Notes: generated from the letters alone by a model not told the origin. DNA of 64,000 nucleotides from Undibacterium parvum (GCF_003955735.1 NZ_CP034464.1:4712001-4776000); one strand, 5' to 3'. Shown: positions 9,843-18,913, counted from the first letter of the stretch. Made by a program: numbers and translations.

Positions 9843-10772
9843 ATGCCGACCATTCCTGTCAATAATGCCAACACTCAATCTATCCCTGTTGTTAGCGGAA
9901 CTATTGCGGCGATCAGCGCCGAGTCTGTCATTACTGAAGTAGAAAGCCTATTCGCTCTACCAGATGCGGCGATACAGCTGAGTGCCTTGTTGTCAGATCC
10001 CGACACCACAAATATACAGATAGTCGACATCATCAGTATAGATCCAGCTCTCAGTGCTCGGGTACTCAAGTTGGTCAATAGTGCCTACTTTGGCCTAAAC
10101 GAATCCGTAGGAACCATATCGCGAGCGGTAGCCGTGTTGGGGAGATCCCCATTGCACTCCCTGGTGCTGGCGACTTCGGCAGGTTTGGCATTCGAAAATA
10201 TGTCCAGTGAATTAGTCGACATGGAAAAATTCTGGAAACGCAGCGTCTATGCCGCCTTGGCAGCTGGCAGCCTGGCTAGCCGTGGTGGGCCACGTCTACG
10301 CGAACGGGTATTTCTATCAGCGCTGCTACACCAGGTGGGCCAACTAGTGATGTATCACCACCTACCTGAGATCTCCACTCAAGTACTGGCTGCGGTGGCA
10401 CGTGGTGAAGACCGTGCTTCAAGTGAATACGCTTTGTTAGGTTTTACGCATGCCGACCTTGGCGCTACCCTACTCGAACACTGGAAGCTCCCGGTGGCAT
10501 TGACCGAACCGGTACGCTATCAAGAACGCAGTAACGAAGCCCCAGATCACGCGCGCGAAGCAGCACTAGTACATCTCGCCAGCCTGATCGCCCAACACAT
10601 GGAACTGAACCTGGCCAATAGTCCAACCGCAAGTGCATTCGATGTCGATCCCGAGCTATGGGCACAAGCCAACTGCAATCCAGAGATACTCGACAGCGTC
10701 ATCGAGGAAGTCGATCTCAATTGGTTCCAGGTCATCAGCTTGATAGCCCCGAATGCGATGCTCATTTACTAA
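9843..10772 (+). CDS. HDOD-domain signalling protein
   Basis: 309 residues made almost wholly of an HDOD domain (HD-related output domain, usually lacking phosphodiesterase activity, linked to signalling and c-di-GMP networks). Seen: the leading helix region GAIQ-like segment AAIQLSALLSDPDTTNIQIV, the signature IDPALSARVLKLVNSAYFG, and LLHQVGQLVMYHH where enzymes have an HD pair. ATG at 9843 is chosen because GAAAGG sits about 10 nt ahead; the in-frame GTG at 9834 overlaps that site. No receiver or GGDEF domain is fused or adjacent. Confidence 0.85.
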   Translation: MPTIPVNNANTQSIPVVSGTIAAISAESVITEVESLFALPDAAIQLSALLSDPDTTNIQIVDIISIDPALSARVLKLVNSAYFGLNESVGTISRAVAVLGRSPLHSLVLATSAGLAFENMSSELVDMEKFWKRSVYAALAAGSLASRGGPRLRERVFLSALLHQVGQLVMYHHLPEISTQVLAAVARGEDRASSEYALLGFTHADLGATLLEHWKLPVALTEPVRYQERSNEAPDHAREAALVHLASLIAQHMELNLANSPTASAFDVDPELWAQANCNPEILDSVIEEVDLNWFQVISLIAPNAMLIY

Positions 10773-10917
10773 ACATCAATACCAAATAGCAGACAAATTT
10801 GCGCCTAACAAACCAGATGTAAAAGCCGAAATTTTTCGTTGATGGCGAGCGCATCTGGCGCCCTTCCCCTATAATCGATGCCGCTGTTTTGCGCTCCATT
10901 CTTTTAAGGGAAATTCC

Positions 10918-11247
10918 ATGAAGTTCAACGAGGTTTTGTCCACACTTCCGGTTATCGATCAACTTGCCGCGATCGAATTATTTGATGGCAACAATCTGCT
11001 CAGCAGAATTGAAAACAAACCGGGATCAGCTGGCAGCGTGCGTGTGTATCACGCCTTGCATCAAGAATTCGGTGTAATCAATGCCATTGCCGCAACTAAG
11101 GGTTTGCAACTGTACGCAGAGCATACCGATGATGCCATCGCCTTCCCAGGCAAGCATCCAAATATTGATAGGCTGCTGTCTTTAATTCAAGACAATGCGT
11201 CCAGCGATACTTGCAAACAACTTACTGTCAATTTAATCGCTGTATGA
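10918..11247 (+). CDS. DUF2322 family protein
   Basis: 109 residues, cytosolic. The sequence MKFNEVLSTLPVIDQLAAIE, followed by RIENKPGSAGSVRVYHALH and FPGKHPNIDRLL, matches what I know of the DUF2322 family of betaproteobacteria. Function is not established. AAGGGAA precedes the ATG. Stands alone after the HDOD gene. Confidence 0.75.
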   Translation: MKFNEVLSTLPVIDQLAAIELFDGNNLLSRIENKPGSAGSVRVYHALHQEFGVINAIAATKGLQLYAEHTDDAIAFPGKHPNIDRLLSLIQDNASSDTCKQLTVNLIAV

Positions 11248-11787
11248 CTTGAGATAGCCCCTACAAAAAAGCACTACCAAGCAAAAAAACTAGGCATCAG
11301 ACTCGCATGCATAGTGGGTCTGTCTTGCCAGTCATATAGCCTCAAGAGCCGCATGAACAGTACATAATGGCTAGAGGGAACTTCGAAAAACCCTATACTC
11401 GGGCGCATCGCGGCGTTGCAAATTCTCGCAATACCGACGTATTACTCCGGTTTGCGCCTTGCGCTGCATCCCGATTAACGGGTTTTTCCTAGGCTAGTCA
11501 AATCCCCTTTTTAATCGCCTCCCTTGGTTTCTGGAGCCAAAAGGCATGGCGTCTGCTTATTCGAATACGTCTATTTTTTCTTATCAAACTAGTTGGTCTC
11601 AAGTAATTCCCCATAGAGACCGTTATGCTGTAATCTGCTAGAAATAGTGACGAAGTTGGCCTAGGATCGAAACAAAGATCCCGCTTTAAGAGAACTTTTT
11701 TCCATAAGCGCTTTGCTAGCTTAAATTACTATTCTGTTGGCGAACCCTGAATGCGGAATTTTCACTCACTATTCATCGAGGCGTATC
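11248..11787. other. Intergenic region with inverted MITE copy
   Basis: 540 bp with no convincing gene. It holds family A copy 2 (11376-11490). The rest is AT-richer spacer and the probable promoter of the PilZ-like gene. Confidence 0.5.
11376..11490. repeat. MITE-like palindromic element, family A, copy 2 (one end decayed)
   Basis: Inverted relative to copy 1 at 1652-1773 and nearly identical over most of its length. The left end GGGAACTTCGAAAAACCC differs from the copy-1 terminus by one base. The right end matches only through GGGTTTTT and then diverges (CCTAGGC in place of AGAAGTTCCC), so this copy has lost one terminal inverted repeat. Confidence 0.75.
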
Positions 11788-12696
11788 GTGCTAAAACAAT
11801 TATTCGCTAAAGCGCTAGGCAACGAGGATGATAAGCCCGTCCCTAGCGATTTGCATGCACATACAGATGATAAGCACCTGTGGCTGAGCTCCTTGATCGA
11901 TCTCTTCCCTATCGGTAAAAAGCAGCGTTACTATCCAGAATACAAAATGGATATCGTTTTCGATACCTTGGTCATTGCCTATTGTGTCAACGGACATTTT
12001 CTCTATTCCGCCTCCGCAATAGAGAATGATGCTGAAGGGCACCCTGCGTTTTTTAGAATTACTCAAAGCGGCGAACGGATAGCGTTTTCCAAGGTCAAGA
12101 GCTTTCAATTGGTGGTGCCCGACACCTCAGAGTCTGAAGTAAAACTCGATTACGAAAGACGCGCTGCGCTGGGGCGTGGACGTCAATTTGCTAAAGGCAA
12201 TAGCATATCCCTGATATCGGCAGCACCGGGCAGAGGCGTTTCTACGGTAGACACAGAAGTGACTAAGCTGGTGGTCCAAAAAGATGGCCCCTATGCTCCC
12301 GCGACTCTGATTTTGCTCACGCCCGACCTCGACACTCTGGTGGTGACCGACCAAAGAGCCAAAGCGCGCGTCAAGATCTCTGTACCGTTAATGCTTTCTT
12401 CTGAAGAAGGCCCTTTAGTCAGCGCCTGCACCATCGTGGATATTTCAGACGCTGCCCTGCGTATTCATATCGACAGTAACCATCCGAATATGCCTGAAAT
12501 GGAGATCAATTCTGAGGTCGTTATGGTGATTAATTTATCCAAGGCGGAGTTGCAATTTAGCGTTAAAGGCAAGGTAATGCGCAGCTTTCCGGGGATACGC
12601 GTGATTAAACTACTAGCCTTACTTAAGAACGGAAAATATGTGCCCTTCAGCCCACTTGATCATCTAGAACTCAAGGCTGGTTTAATGAATTTTTGA
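11788..12696 (+). CDS. PilZ-like domain protein (possible c-di-GMP effector)
   Basis: 302 residues from a GTG start, chosen because GAGG stands 6 nt ahead; a TTG at 11737 would add 17 unlikely residues. The N-terminal half (about 20-150) resembles a YcgR-type flagellar-brake N-domain in its strand pattern. In the C-terminal half, RAKARVKISVP at about 185-195 and CTIVDISDAALRI further on resemble the RxxxR and D/NxSxxG motifs of PilZ, with Ala where Gly is usual. So c-di-GMP binding is plausible but not secure. Cytosolic, monocistronic. Confidence 0.6.
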   Translation: MLKQLFAKALGNEDDKPVPSDLHAHTDDKHLWLSSLIDLFPIGKKQRYYPEYKMDIVFDTLVIAYCVNGHFLYSASAIENDAEGHPAFFRITQSGERIAFSKVKSFQLVVPDTSESEVKLDYERRAALGRGRQFAKGNSISLISAAPGRGVSTVDTEVTKLVVQKDGPYAPATLILLTPDLDTLVVTDQRAKARVKISVPLMLSSEEGPLVSACTIVDISDAALRIHIDSNHPNMPEMEINSEVVMVINLSKAELQFSVKGKVMRSFPGIRVIKLLALLKNGKYVPFSPLDHLELKAGLMNF

Positions 12697-12759
12697 TGTT
12701 ATGCTCATGCCGAGGTCGTTTGCTACAGATATTTAATATTCTTAAAAAAAGGAATAAAA

Positions 12760-13659
12760 ATGAAAAAACCTCTCCGCACTCTCTGCTTAAAATCCTTACT
12801 CGCGACCAGTCTCTGTAGCACTTTCAGCGCCGTTGCCGCCGACACTTTAGCTAGTATCAAAGAGAAACAAAGCATCACCATCGCCTACCGCGAGGAGACT
12901 TTTCCTTTCTCTTACTTGGCTGGCAATAAACAACCGGTAGGCTACTCCATCGATATCTGCATGCTGCTGGTCGATAGTCTCAAGCGCGAATTAAAATTAC
13001 CAAAATTGGCCGTCAATTATCTTCCCGTCACGGCAGAGACCAGACTAAAGGCGATTGCAGAGGGTAAAGCGGACTTAGAATGCGGTTCCAGCACGAATAG
13101 CCCAGAACGACGTAATTTAGTGAATTTTGCTATCCCGCATTTTTTTGCGAACGTACGCATGTTGGTGCGCAACGATACCGCGATCAAAAATTGGGCTGAC
13201 GTCAAGGGGAAAACTCTGGTGCTCACCACTGGTAGCTCAACCGCCAAAGTCTTGGCCGAAAAAGCCAAAACCAAAGATTTAAAATACACCGTCGTCAATG
13301 CGCCAAATCATCAGGCCTCTTTCGCTTTGCTAGAAAGCGCTAAGGCCGATGCCTTTGTCATGGATGATGTTTTACTGTATGCCTTACGCGCCGAATCGAA
13401 GAAAGCCAATAAATTTACTATCACTGGTGAAGTACTTTCTACTCAAACTTACTCTATTGTGCTGCGCAAGGATGATCCAAATTTCAAAAAATTTGTCGAT
13501 AAAGAATTGGCCAATGATATGATCAACGGTACCGTCACTAAGATCTACGACAAGTGGTTCAAACAGCCGACGCCGCCTAAAGCTATTAATCTTGAAATGC
13601 CTATGAATCGCATTCTCACCGATCAGTTACGTTTCCCTACTGATCAACATTTGGAGTAA
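12760..13659 (+). CDS. Amino-acid ABC transporter solute-binding protein (GltI-like)
   Basis: Periplasmic receptor of 299 residues, solute-binding family 3. Signal peptide through SAVAA at about 27. Then the family pattern: ITIAYREETFPFSYL, PVGYSIDICMLLVD, ECGSSTNSPERRNLVNFAIP, and the KTLVLTTGSSTAKVL second-lobe entry. The ECGS(S/T)NSPERR spelling is that of the glutamate/aspartate receptor subgroup. AAAAAAGGA precedes the ATG. No permease or ATPase gene adjoins it, so it is an orphan receptor. Substrate is inferred. Confidence 0.85.
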   Translation: MKKPLRTLCLKSLLATSLCSTFSAVAADTLASIKEKQSITIAYREETFPFSYLAGNKQPVGYSIDICMLLVDSLKRELKLPKLAVNYLPVTAETRLKAIAEGKADLECGSSTNSPERRNLVNFAIPHFFANVRMLVRNDTAIKNWADVKGKTLVLTTGSSTAKVLAEKAKTKDLKYTVVNAPNHQASFALLESAKADAFVMDDVLLYALRAESKKANKFTITGEVLSTQTYSIVLRKDDPNFKKFVDKELANDMINGTVTKIYDKWFKQPTPPKAINLEMPMNRILTDQLRFPTDQHLE

Positions 13660-13823
13660 GCAGCTGAGATCTTGTCACGGAGCTGCTGCATAACAAAAAT
13701 CACAGGCTCAGTCCGTTTTTTAGCAGGGGTAAATAGTCTGCAGCTCGCTGCCGCTGAGTCTGTGTATAGAGTTTCTGTGCTAAGCTCACGCCACTTTTTC
13801 ACCCTCTATACACATACCCGCCT

Positions 13824-14993
13824 TTGAATTTTTTTAACGCACCCATCTCCATCACAGCCATTGCATCATTGTCTCCGTTAGGAAACTGCTCATTTGATGT
13901 TTGGCAAAATTATCTTAAGCCCACCACCTGCATACGCGAAACTAGTGTGCAAGGACAGGCATTTTTTCTAGCCAGCATACCCGAACACCTGAAGCCAGAG
14001 CTTGCGCTGATACGCGCCTCGCATCCCCATTATCAAACGCTGGACGAGACTGTCATCTACGCCATTCTGGTAGCACGACAGGCGATACGGCAGGCGGACT
14101 GGGATCAATCCGATGAGGTCGGAATTAATCTGGGCTCTTCGCGCGGTGCCACTCAATTGTTTGAGCAATATCATCAAGAATTTTTGACTAGCACGAGTAC
14201 GCCCAAACTATGCTCGCCCAACACTACCTTGGGGAATATCTCTAGTTGGGTCGCGCATGATTTAAAAATACAAGGGCCACAGGTATCACACTCGGTCACC
14301 TGTTCCACCGGTTTGCATGCTGTCTTAAACGGGGTTGCCTGGCTGAAGGCTGGCATGTCCAAGAAATTTTTAGTTGGTGCCAGCGAGGCGCCGCTGACTG
14401 CTTTCACTCTGCACCAAATGCAAGCACTAAAAATCACCGCGCGCAGTGCCGGCACTTATCCTTGCCGCGCGCTTGATTTAGAGAAGCAAGAAAATACCAT
14501 GGTGCTGGGCGAAGGCGCTGCGGTGGCGTGCCTGGAACCAGGGAAAGTGCCAAATGCTCTGGCGACCATCGATGGTGTGGGTTATGCCAGTGACGATGCC
14601 CGCTACAATTTCTCACTCTCAGAGAGCGCTATTTGCTTCCAAAAATCCATGAAAATGGCGCTCGGTTCAATCACTGCGGATCAGGTCGACTGCATCATCA
14701 TGCATGCGCCCGGCACTATGCTAGGCGATAGCGCAGAATTTAAGGCAATTGAGGCCGTGTTTGGTACCAACTTGCCTATGCTGACCACGAATAAATGGAA
14801 AATTGGTCATAGCCTGGGGGCCTCTGGCATGCTCAGTCTGGAACTGGCGATCTTGATGTTGCAGCATCAAGAGTTTATTCCTGTGCCATTTATTCCCGCC
14901 CAAGCCCACGCTAAGCAGATAAATAAGATACTGATTAATGCCGTCGGCTTTGGCGGCAATGCCGTGACGATTTTACTGAGCCGAGCGCACTAA
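13824..14993 (+). CDS. Orphan beta-ketoacyl synthase (KAS I/II-like)
   Basis: 389-residue condensing enzyme of the thiolase fold. Catalytic triad visible: Cys160 in HSVTCSTGLHAV, His294 in IIMHAPGTMLGDSAE (HAPGT replaces the usual HGTGT), and His329 in NKWKIGHSLGASG with the conserved Lys324. The N-terminal strand ISITAIASLSPLG must be included, which forces a TTG start at 13824 without a clear ribosome site. No ACP, malonyltransferase or ketoreductase gene is adjacent, so it is not the housekeeping FabF/FabB. It could prime a secondary lipid or polyene pathway; the Hint-like gene follows after 95 bp. Confidence 0.8.
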   Translation: MNFFNAPISITAIASLSPLGNCSFDVWQNYLKPTTCIRETSVQGQAFFLASIPEHLKPELALIRASHPHYQTLDETVIYAILVARQAIRQADWDQSDEVGINLGSSRGATQLFEQYHQEFLTSTSTPKLCSPNTTLGNISSWVAHDLKIQGPQVSHSVTCSTGLHAVLNGVAWLKAGMSKKFLVGASEAPLTAFTLHQMQALKITARSAGTYPCRALDLEKQENTMVLGEGAAVACLEPGKVPNALATIDGVGYASDDARYNFSLSESAICFQKSMKMALGSITADQVDCIIMHAPGTMLGDSAEFKAIEAVFGTNLPMLTTNKWKIGHSLGASGMLSLELAILMLQHQEFIPVPFIPAQAHAKQINKILINAVGFGGNAVTILLSRAH

Positions 14994-15088
14994 TCAGAAA
15001 CAGAATTTTTATGTAAGCCTTTGTATGTACTCCACCATAAATAAGCATTTAGCGCTACCATAGCTAGCATTTCCAGGAGCGCTATTTT

Positions 15089-15727
15089 ATGAGTATAGAA
15101 GCACCTCAAGCATCGAATCCTGCTCCAGTATCGTACGGCGGGGCGCCACTCTCGGGCGGCTTTGTGGCTGGCACCTTAATCCACACCAAGCGTGGCTTAC
15201 TGCCTTTGGGACAATTACAGGTCGGTGATGAGATAGCGCTGGCTTCTGAACCAGGCCTGCCGCTATTTAGTCCTATAGTCAAACTGATGCGTAAGCCTGA
15301 CCAGTCTGTCGTCTTATTAGAATTTATTCAGCACGACGAACTCAGCGCCGGTGAACTGATCGTCCATCCTGATCAGCTATTTTGGGTGGCAGAACAAGGC
15401 TGGACCGCGGCCCATCGTCTAAGCTATGGCATGCCAATTAAACGTCTAGGCAAAGCCGACGCCACGGCGCTGCGGGTATTGGATTTATTCGCAACAGAAC
15501 AAGCTCAGGTGGCGTGTAATTTTGATCAAAGCGATTTTACCGGACCGACAATAGACTTGCGCGATCAAGCGATACGCATTTTTTATGAAGGCGTTCCCAA
15601 TGATACTGTTACTAGCGGAGAAATTGAGCCATTTAGCTGCGAATTGATCTGTCTGCAAGTCGCCAGCGCCGACCATATGTTGGTGGGTAATATGGGAATA
15701 TTGGTAAGACTAGACCCAGTGCCATGA
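15089..15727 (+). CDS. Hint (hedgehog/intein)-like protein lacking the nucleophilic Cys
   Basis: 212 residues. Residues 24-50 (GFVAGTLIHTKRGLLPLGQL then QVGDEI) match the first block of Hint domains, which normally reads CFVAGTxVxTxxG. Here Gly24 replaces the splicing/cleavage Cys. The C-terminal block HMLVGNMGILVRLD resembles the family ending but lacks the His-Asn pair. So the fold is predicted but self-cleavage is not. No signal peptide; a short Pro/Ala/Ser-rich N-terminus precedes the domain. Context: 95 bp after an orphan ketosynthase. Role unknown. Confidence 0.6.
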   Translation: MSIEAPQASNPAPVSYGGAPLSGGFVAGTLIHTKRGLLPLGQLQVGDEIALASEPGLPLFSPIVKLMRKPDQSVVLLEFIQHDELSAGELIVHPDQLFWVAEQGWTAAHRLSYGMPIKRLGKADATALRVLDLFATEQAQVACNFDQSDFTGPTIDLRDQAIRIFYEGVPNDTVTSGEIEPFSCELICLQVASADHMLVGNMGILVRLDPVP

Positions 15728-15737
15728 CTACCCCCGC

Positions 15738-15805
15738 CAAGACGCACTATCCATGCGGCTTATCAAGCATACCGGCCGCTCAACCGCATGGATATTGCGC
15801 GCTGG
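15738..15805. repeat. Dispersed palindromic repeat, family B
   Basis: Imperfect copy of the GCGCATATTCCATGCGG / CCGCATGGAATATGCGC palindrome: CGCACTATCCATGCGG then, after about 27 bases, CCGCATGGATATTGCGCGC. Located just after the Hint-like gene. Confidence 0.65.
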
Positions 15806-15891
15806 AGCATGCCCTAGCGCACTTTTCAAGTTAACAGCTACTGCAAGCACAGGTTTAAAAAGTAGTAAGAAAAAAGGATGAAAGGATAAAA

Positions 15892-16356
15892 ATGCAAGTG
15901 CAACTCAGAGCCGTCACTTATGACAATTTCGATGCCGTCATAGAATTACAATTACTCAAGCACCAAGAAGACTACTTGTCCAGCAATTGCTATTCGATTG
16001 CGCAATCAAAATTTGATCCAAATTACCATCCGCGCGCGATTTACGCGGATGATGAGTTGGTGGGCTTCCTGATGTATAACAGCTTCGATTGCGAGGTCCA
16101 GCATCAGACCGGCATCCATAGATTCATGATAGACCAGCGCCATCAAGGCAAAGGTCTGGGTCGGCAAGCCATGCATCTGGTTTTAGACGAAATAGAAGCT
16201 CAGCCATTATTGCAACGCATCACCATTTGCTATCACCCGACTAACCCGCTGGCAAAACCCTTCTACGCCAGCTTGGGCTTTATCGAAACCGGCCTCGATG
16301 AGGAAGGTGAAATGATCGCCGAAATTCTGATTGACAAGCGTCAAGCAGCGATCTAA
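15892..16356 (+). CDS. GNAT N-acetyltransferase, spermidine/diamine-acetyltransferase-like
   Basis: 154 residues. Pattern of the SpeG/BltD group: N-terminal QLRAVTYDNFDAVIEL, the loop RHQGKGLGRQAM (acetyl-CoA binding) and HPTNPLAKPFYASLGF near the end. Likely acetylates a polyamine or related amine with acetyl-CoA in the cytosol; substrate is inferred. AAGGATG/AAGGATAA ribosome sites precede the ATG. No operon partners. Confidence 0.82.
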   Translation: MQVQLRAVTYDNFDAVIELQLLKHQEDYLSSNCYSIAQSKFDPNYHPRAIYADDELVGFLMYNSFDCEVQHQTGIHRFMIDQRHQGKGLGRQAMHLVLDEIEAQPLLQRITICYHPTNPLAKPFYASLGFIETGLDEEGEMIAEILIDKRQAAI

Positions 16357-16401
16357 ACAGTGGTCTAAACAGTGCTCTAAATAAGGATCTAAGCCGGCGC
16401 G

Positions 16402-16914
16402 CTAGCCTAGGGATAACCACAATTTATCCCAGTCGTCGGCTTGAAATGCACCTTCGCGCTTGAACATTAATTGTTGTTTGGCATCGATCACGAAATGACT
16501 AGGCAGGCTGCTCACTTTGCCGAAATTATCTTTGTGGCCAGGTGCATTGCGCCATACGGTAGGAAAGCGCTGATCCTTCGGAAAGGCCAAGGTAGTGGCC
16601 TCGTTGTACTCATCCAGGTCTTTCTTGTTCTGATCCATATTAACGCCCAACAAGACGAATTTATTGCTGGCATTTCTGACATAAAACTCACGCATTAATT
16701 TCAGATCGTGGGTACATAGTGCGCAATCGAAGGTAAAAAAACTCACCAAGACCGTACGACCCGAAAAATCTTTTAAATCGAGCTTTTTACCGGCGACATC
16801 GAGTCCTGATAGTTCATATTTTTGCCCTGTCGTTTTACCCTGAGCCAGCGCCAGCGCACTCGACATGCCCACTCCCGAAATAATCGCCGACTGTATAAAA
16901 TCTCTTCTGTTCAT
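16402..16914 (-). CDS. Exported redoxin (TlpA/SCO-like thioredoxin fold), Tat-type signal
   Basis: 170 residues. The N-terminus MNRRDFIQSAIISGVGMSSA is a twin-arginine-like signal. The mature part has the AhpC/TSA-Redoxin pattern: GKKLDLKDFSGRTVLVSFFT followed by the FDCALCT CxxC pair, then LLGVNMDQ and the cis-Pro region SSLPSHFVID. So it is a periplasmic thiol-disulfide protein. The start at 16914 has AAGG 8 nt ahead; an upstream in-frame ATG would place 9 residues before the twin-Arg. Partner unknown; no cytochrome assembly genes adjoin it. Confidence 0.78.
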   Translation of the reverse strand: MNRRDFIQSAIISGVGMSSALALAQGKTTGQKYELSGLDVAGKKLDLKDFSGRTVLVSFFTFDCALCTHDLKLMREFYVRNASNKFVLLGVNMDQNKKDLDEYNEATTLAFPKDQRFPTVWRNAPGHKDNFGKVSSLPSHFVIDAKQQLMFKREGAFQADDWDKLWLSLG

Positions 16915-16943
16915 AGGACACCTTTTTAAGTGGAGTATCAAAC

Positions 16944-17014
16944 TTAGGACATACGCAAAAGCGCCCCAGCGTCATTGCACTCGCCTTGCTGCAACAATTT
17001 TGCGTCAGTCCTAA
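16944..17014. repeat. Dispersed palindromic repeat, family C, copy 1
   Basis: 71 bp with ends TTAGGACATACGCAAAA and TTTTGCGTCAGTCCTAA, nearly perfect inverted repeats. The copy at 41830-41900 has the same length and the same core (GCCCCAGCGTC.TTGCA). It lies between the redoxin and nitrilase genes. Confidence 0.7.
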
Positions 17015-17229
17015 CTACAAAAAAAACCAGGACTCATTATGAGTCTAAGAACATGATGACAATACCAGAAAACCAGGCATGCGCCGCAAACTTGCGCGCA
17101 TATTCCCAGCAGATACAAAATGCTTAGACCAATTTACACTCTGCCTCTTTAATTTAAAGTATCCAGCTCTGGTTCAACTGACTAACGCTAGCATCACGGT
17201 GTATTATGTGTTTTTTTTGAGAATACACG

Positions 17230-18087
17230 ATGACACTTACTGCGACTCCCTCCAGCCTACTACGCATAGGCGCAGCGCAAGCACAGAGTATTGCGGGCGA
17301 TATCGACGCCAATGTGGCACAAGTGGTGGCTCTGATAGAAACCGCAGCCAAGGCGCAGCTGCAGTTATTGGTATTTCCCGAAAAGTTTTTGAGTGGCTAC
17401 GAACCGGATCTGATCAAAACGGATATTCAGCGGTATACCGTAAGCCAAGACGATGTACGCCTGCAGCCTATACTAGATGCCTGCGCAAGCACCGGTGTGG
17501 CGGCCATCGTGGGTGCGGCTAGCCATGCGGCAGGCAAGCTTTACATTTCATCCCTGATTATCAGTAGCAAAGGTGAACTGCTCAGTCTCTATCATAAGCA
17601 GCATTTGTTTAGTACGGAACGCGCACTCTTTTGCGCGGGGGCGAGCGATGCAGGCTGCCTGCTGGAAATCGCTGACTGGAGGCTGTCCACGGCGATTTGC
17701 TACGACTCAGGTTTCCCCGAACATGCCCGCAATGCGGCACTGGCCGGTAGCCACGTGTATCTGGCCAGCGCGCTGTTTAGTCAAGGCAATGGGCATCACG
17801 AATCGCGCATCTGGATGCCGGCGCGGGCGCTCGACAATACCATCTTCGTGCTCATGTCTAACCATATCGGCAGCACAGGCGGCTGGAATACCTGTGGCAG
17901 CAGCGCCATCTGGAGCCCTTACGGCAAGCTATTAGCCGAAGGCAGTAGCGATCAGGCCGGTGTCATCAGCTGCAGCTTAGATCCCGCCTTAATGCGCGAA
18001 GCACGTAGCCGCGAAAGCATGTTGGCGGACTACCGCGCCATCGCGCCCAACACTGAGCACCTGTTCAAGCGCTATCGATTAGACTAA
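17230..18087 (+). CDS. Carbon-nitrogen hydrolase (nitrilase superfamily amidase)
   Basis: 285 residues, the normal size. The Glu-Lys-Cys triad is visible: Glu51 in LLVFPEKFLSGYEP, Lys123 in LYHKQHLF, Cys157 in AICYDSGFPEHAR. The family hydrolyses amides or nitriles; this branch (EKFLSGYEPD, AICYDSGFPE) looks like an aliphatic amidase or omega-amidase type rather than a true nitrilase. GAGA lies about 9 nt before the ATG. Alone in its unit. Substrate not predictable. Confidence 0.85.
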   Translation: MTLTATPSSLLRIGAAQAQSIAGDIDANVAQVVALIETAAKAQLQLLVFPEKFLSGYEPDLIKTDIQRYTVSQDDVRLQPILDACASTGVAAIVGAASHAAGKLYISSLIISSKGELLSLYHKQHLFSTERALFCAGASDAGCLLEIADWRLSTAICYDSGFPEHARNAALAGSHVYLASALFSQGNGHHESRIWMPARALDNTIFVLMSNHIGSTGGWNTCGSSAIWSPYGKLLAEGSSDQAGVISCSLDPALMREARSRESMLADYRAIAPNTEHLFKRYRLD

Positions 18088-18183
18088 AGCTCACTTGATT
18101 TTTAATCAAATCGAGCGGACGGCAGGATAGGAAAGCGCCCTTTAAATTTAGAATACTTAGGCAAAATTAGAAAGCTACGAATC

Positions 18184-18492
18184 ATGATAGATGCACTCAT
18201 CGCCGGACGCATGTACGGCCACGCAGAAGAACGCAGTGGTCAGGCTGGATCGGCCTATGTGATGTGTAAGATACGTGCCAGCACTGACGATGGCGACACC
18301 CTGTTTTGTAACGTCATCGCATTTAATGATCAGGTACGCAGTACTTTGCTCGGTTTGGCCGATGGCGATAGCGTCGCCCTCTCTGGCGCCCTCACCCCCA
18401 AGGTCTGGACCGACAAGCAAGGTAATGTGAGACCAGCTCTCGATATTGTGGCACATGCAGTCATCAGCGCGCACCGCATTAGCGACGTCTAG
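18184..18492 (+). CDS. Short SSB-like OB-fold protein
   Basis: 102 residues with the primosomal/SSB OB-fold pattern: MIDALIAGRMYGHAEERSGQ, AYVMCKIRAS, LFCNVIAFND, ALSGALTPKVWTDKQGNVRP. It lacks the acidic C-terminal tail of housekeeping SSB. Related short proteins occur as second SSB-like genes in Burkholderiales. Single-stranded DNA binding is likely from the fold; no replication or recombination genes adjoin it. Confidence 0.75.
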   Translation: MIDALIAGRMYGHAEERSGQAGSAYVMCKIRASTDDGDTLFCNVIAFNDQVRSTLLGLADGDSVALSGALTPKVWTDKQGNVRPALDIVAHAVISAHRISDV

Positions 18493-18548
18493 CTAGCGTA
18501 GGCTAGTGAAGCATCACGCTTAGACGCGCAATTACAAAAAGCCCCCCC

Positions 18549-18620
18549 TGCCAATGCGCATATTCCATGCGCCTGTTGGCGGCATTGCCCCGCAAAGCCG
18601 CATGGGATATGCGTCTTGGG
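18549..18620. repeat. Dispersed palindromic repeat, family B
   Basis: GCGCATATTCCATGCG on the left and CCGCATGGGATATGCG on the right, about 30 bases apart, within CCAATGC...TCTTGG flanks. One of five family B copies in the window. Confidence 0.75.
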
Positions 18621-18806
18621 CCGTTGCCAAATTAATTTCTAACGACAAGAACATTGACCTCGCAGCGTCAATTGTTCTTGCTTGCTGAGTATCGAGCACG
18701 GTAGTGGCTAGCGCACAGCGTCGCGAAACACTGACGAACAGCCTGAAAGCAGCGAGCTAATTCCTACTCAAAAAACCACAGCGCCAGATATAGTTCCCCC
18801 TGAAGT

Positions 18807-18820
18807 TTGATCTATATCAG
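18807..18820 (+). promoter_or_regulatory. FNR/Dnr-type box upstream of nirS (distal)
   Basis: TTGATCTATATCAG matches the TTGAT-N4-ATCAA consensus at 9 of 10 positions. It suits a Dnr/Anr regulator such as the one encoded at 26652-27398. Confidence 0.75.
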
Positions 18821-18845
18821 ATCATGCAAAAACTAAGAAAAAACC

Positions 18846-18859
18846 TTGACTCGCATCAA
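18846..18859 (+). promoter_or_regulatory. FNR/Dnr-type box upstream of nirS (proximal)
   Basis: TTGACTCGCATCAA, 9 of 10 matches to TTGAT-N4-ATCAA, 111 bp before the nirS ATG and 25 bp after the distal box. Confidence 0.75.
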
Positions 18860-18913
18860 TGAAATATCCGCTTTGCAGGCGTAGTCTGCTTGGTATAGAA
18901 AAAATACATTTAA

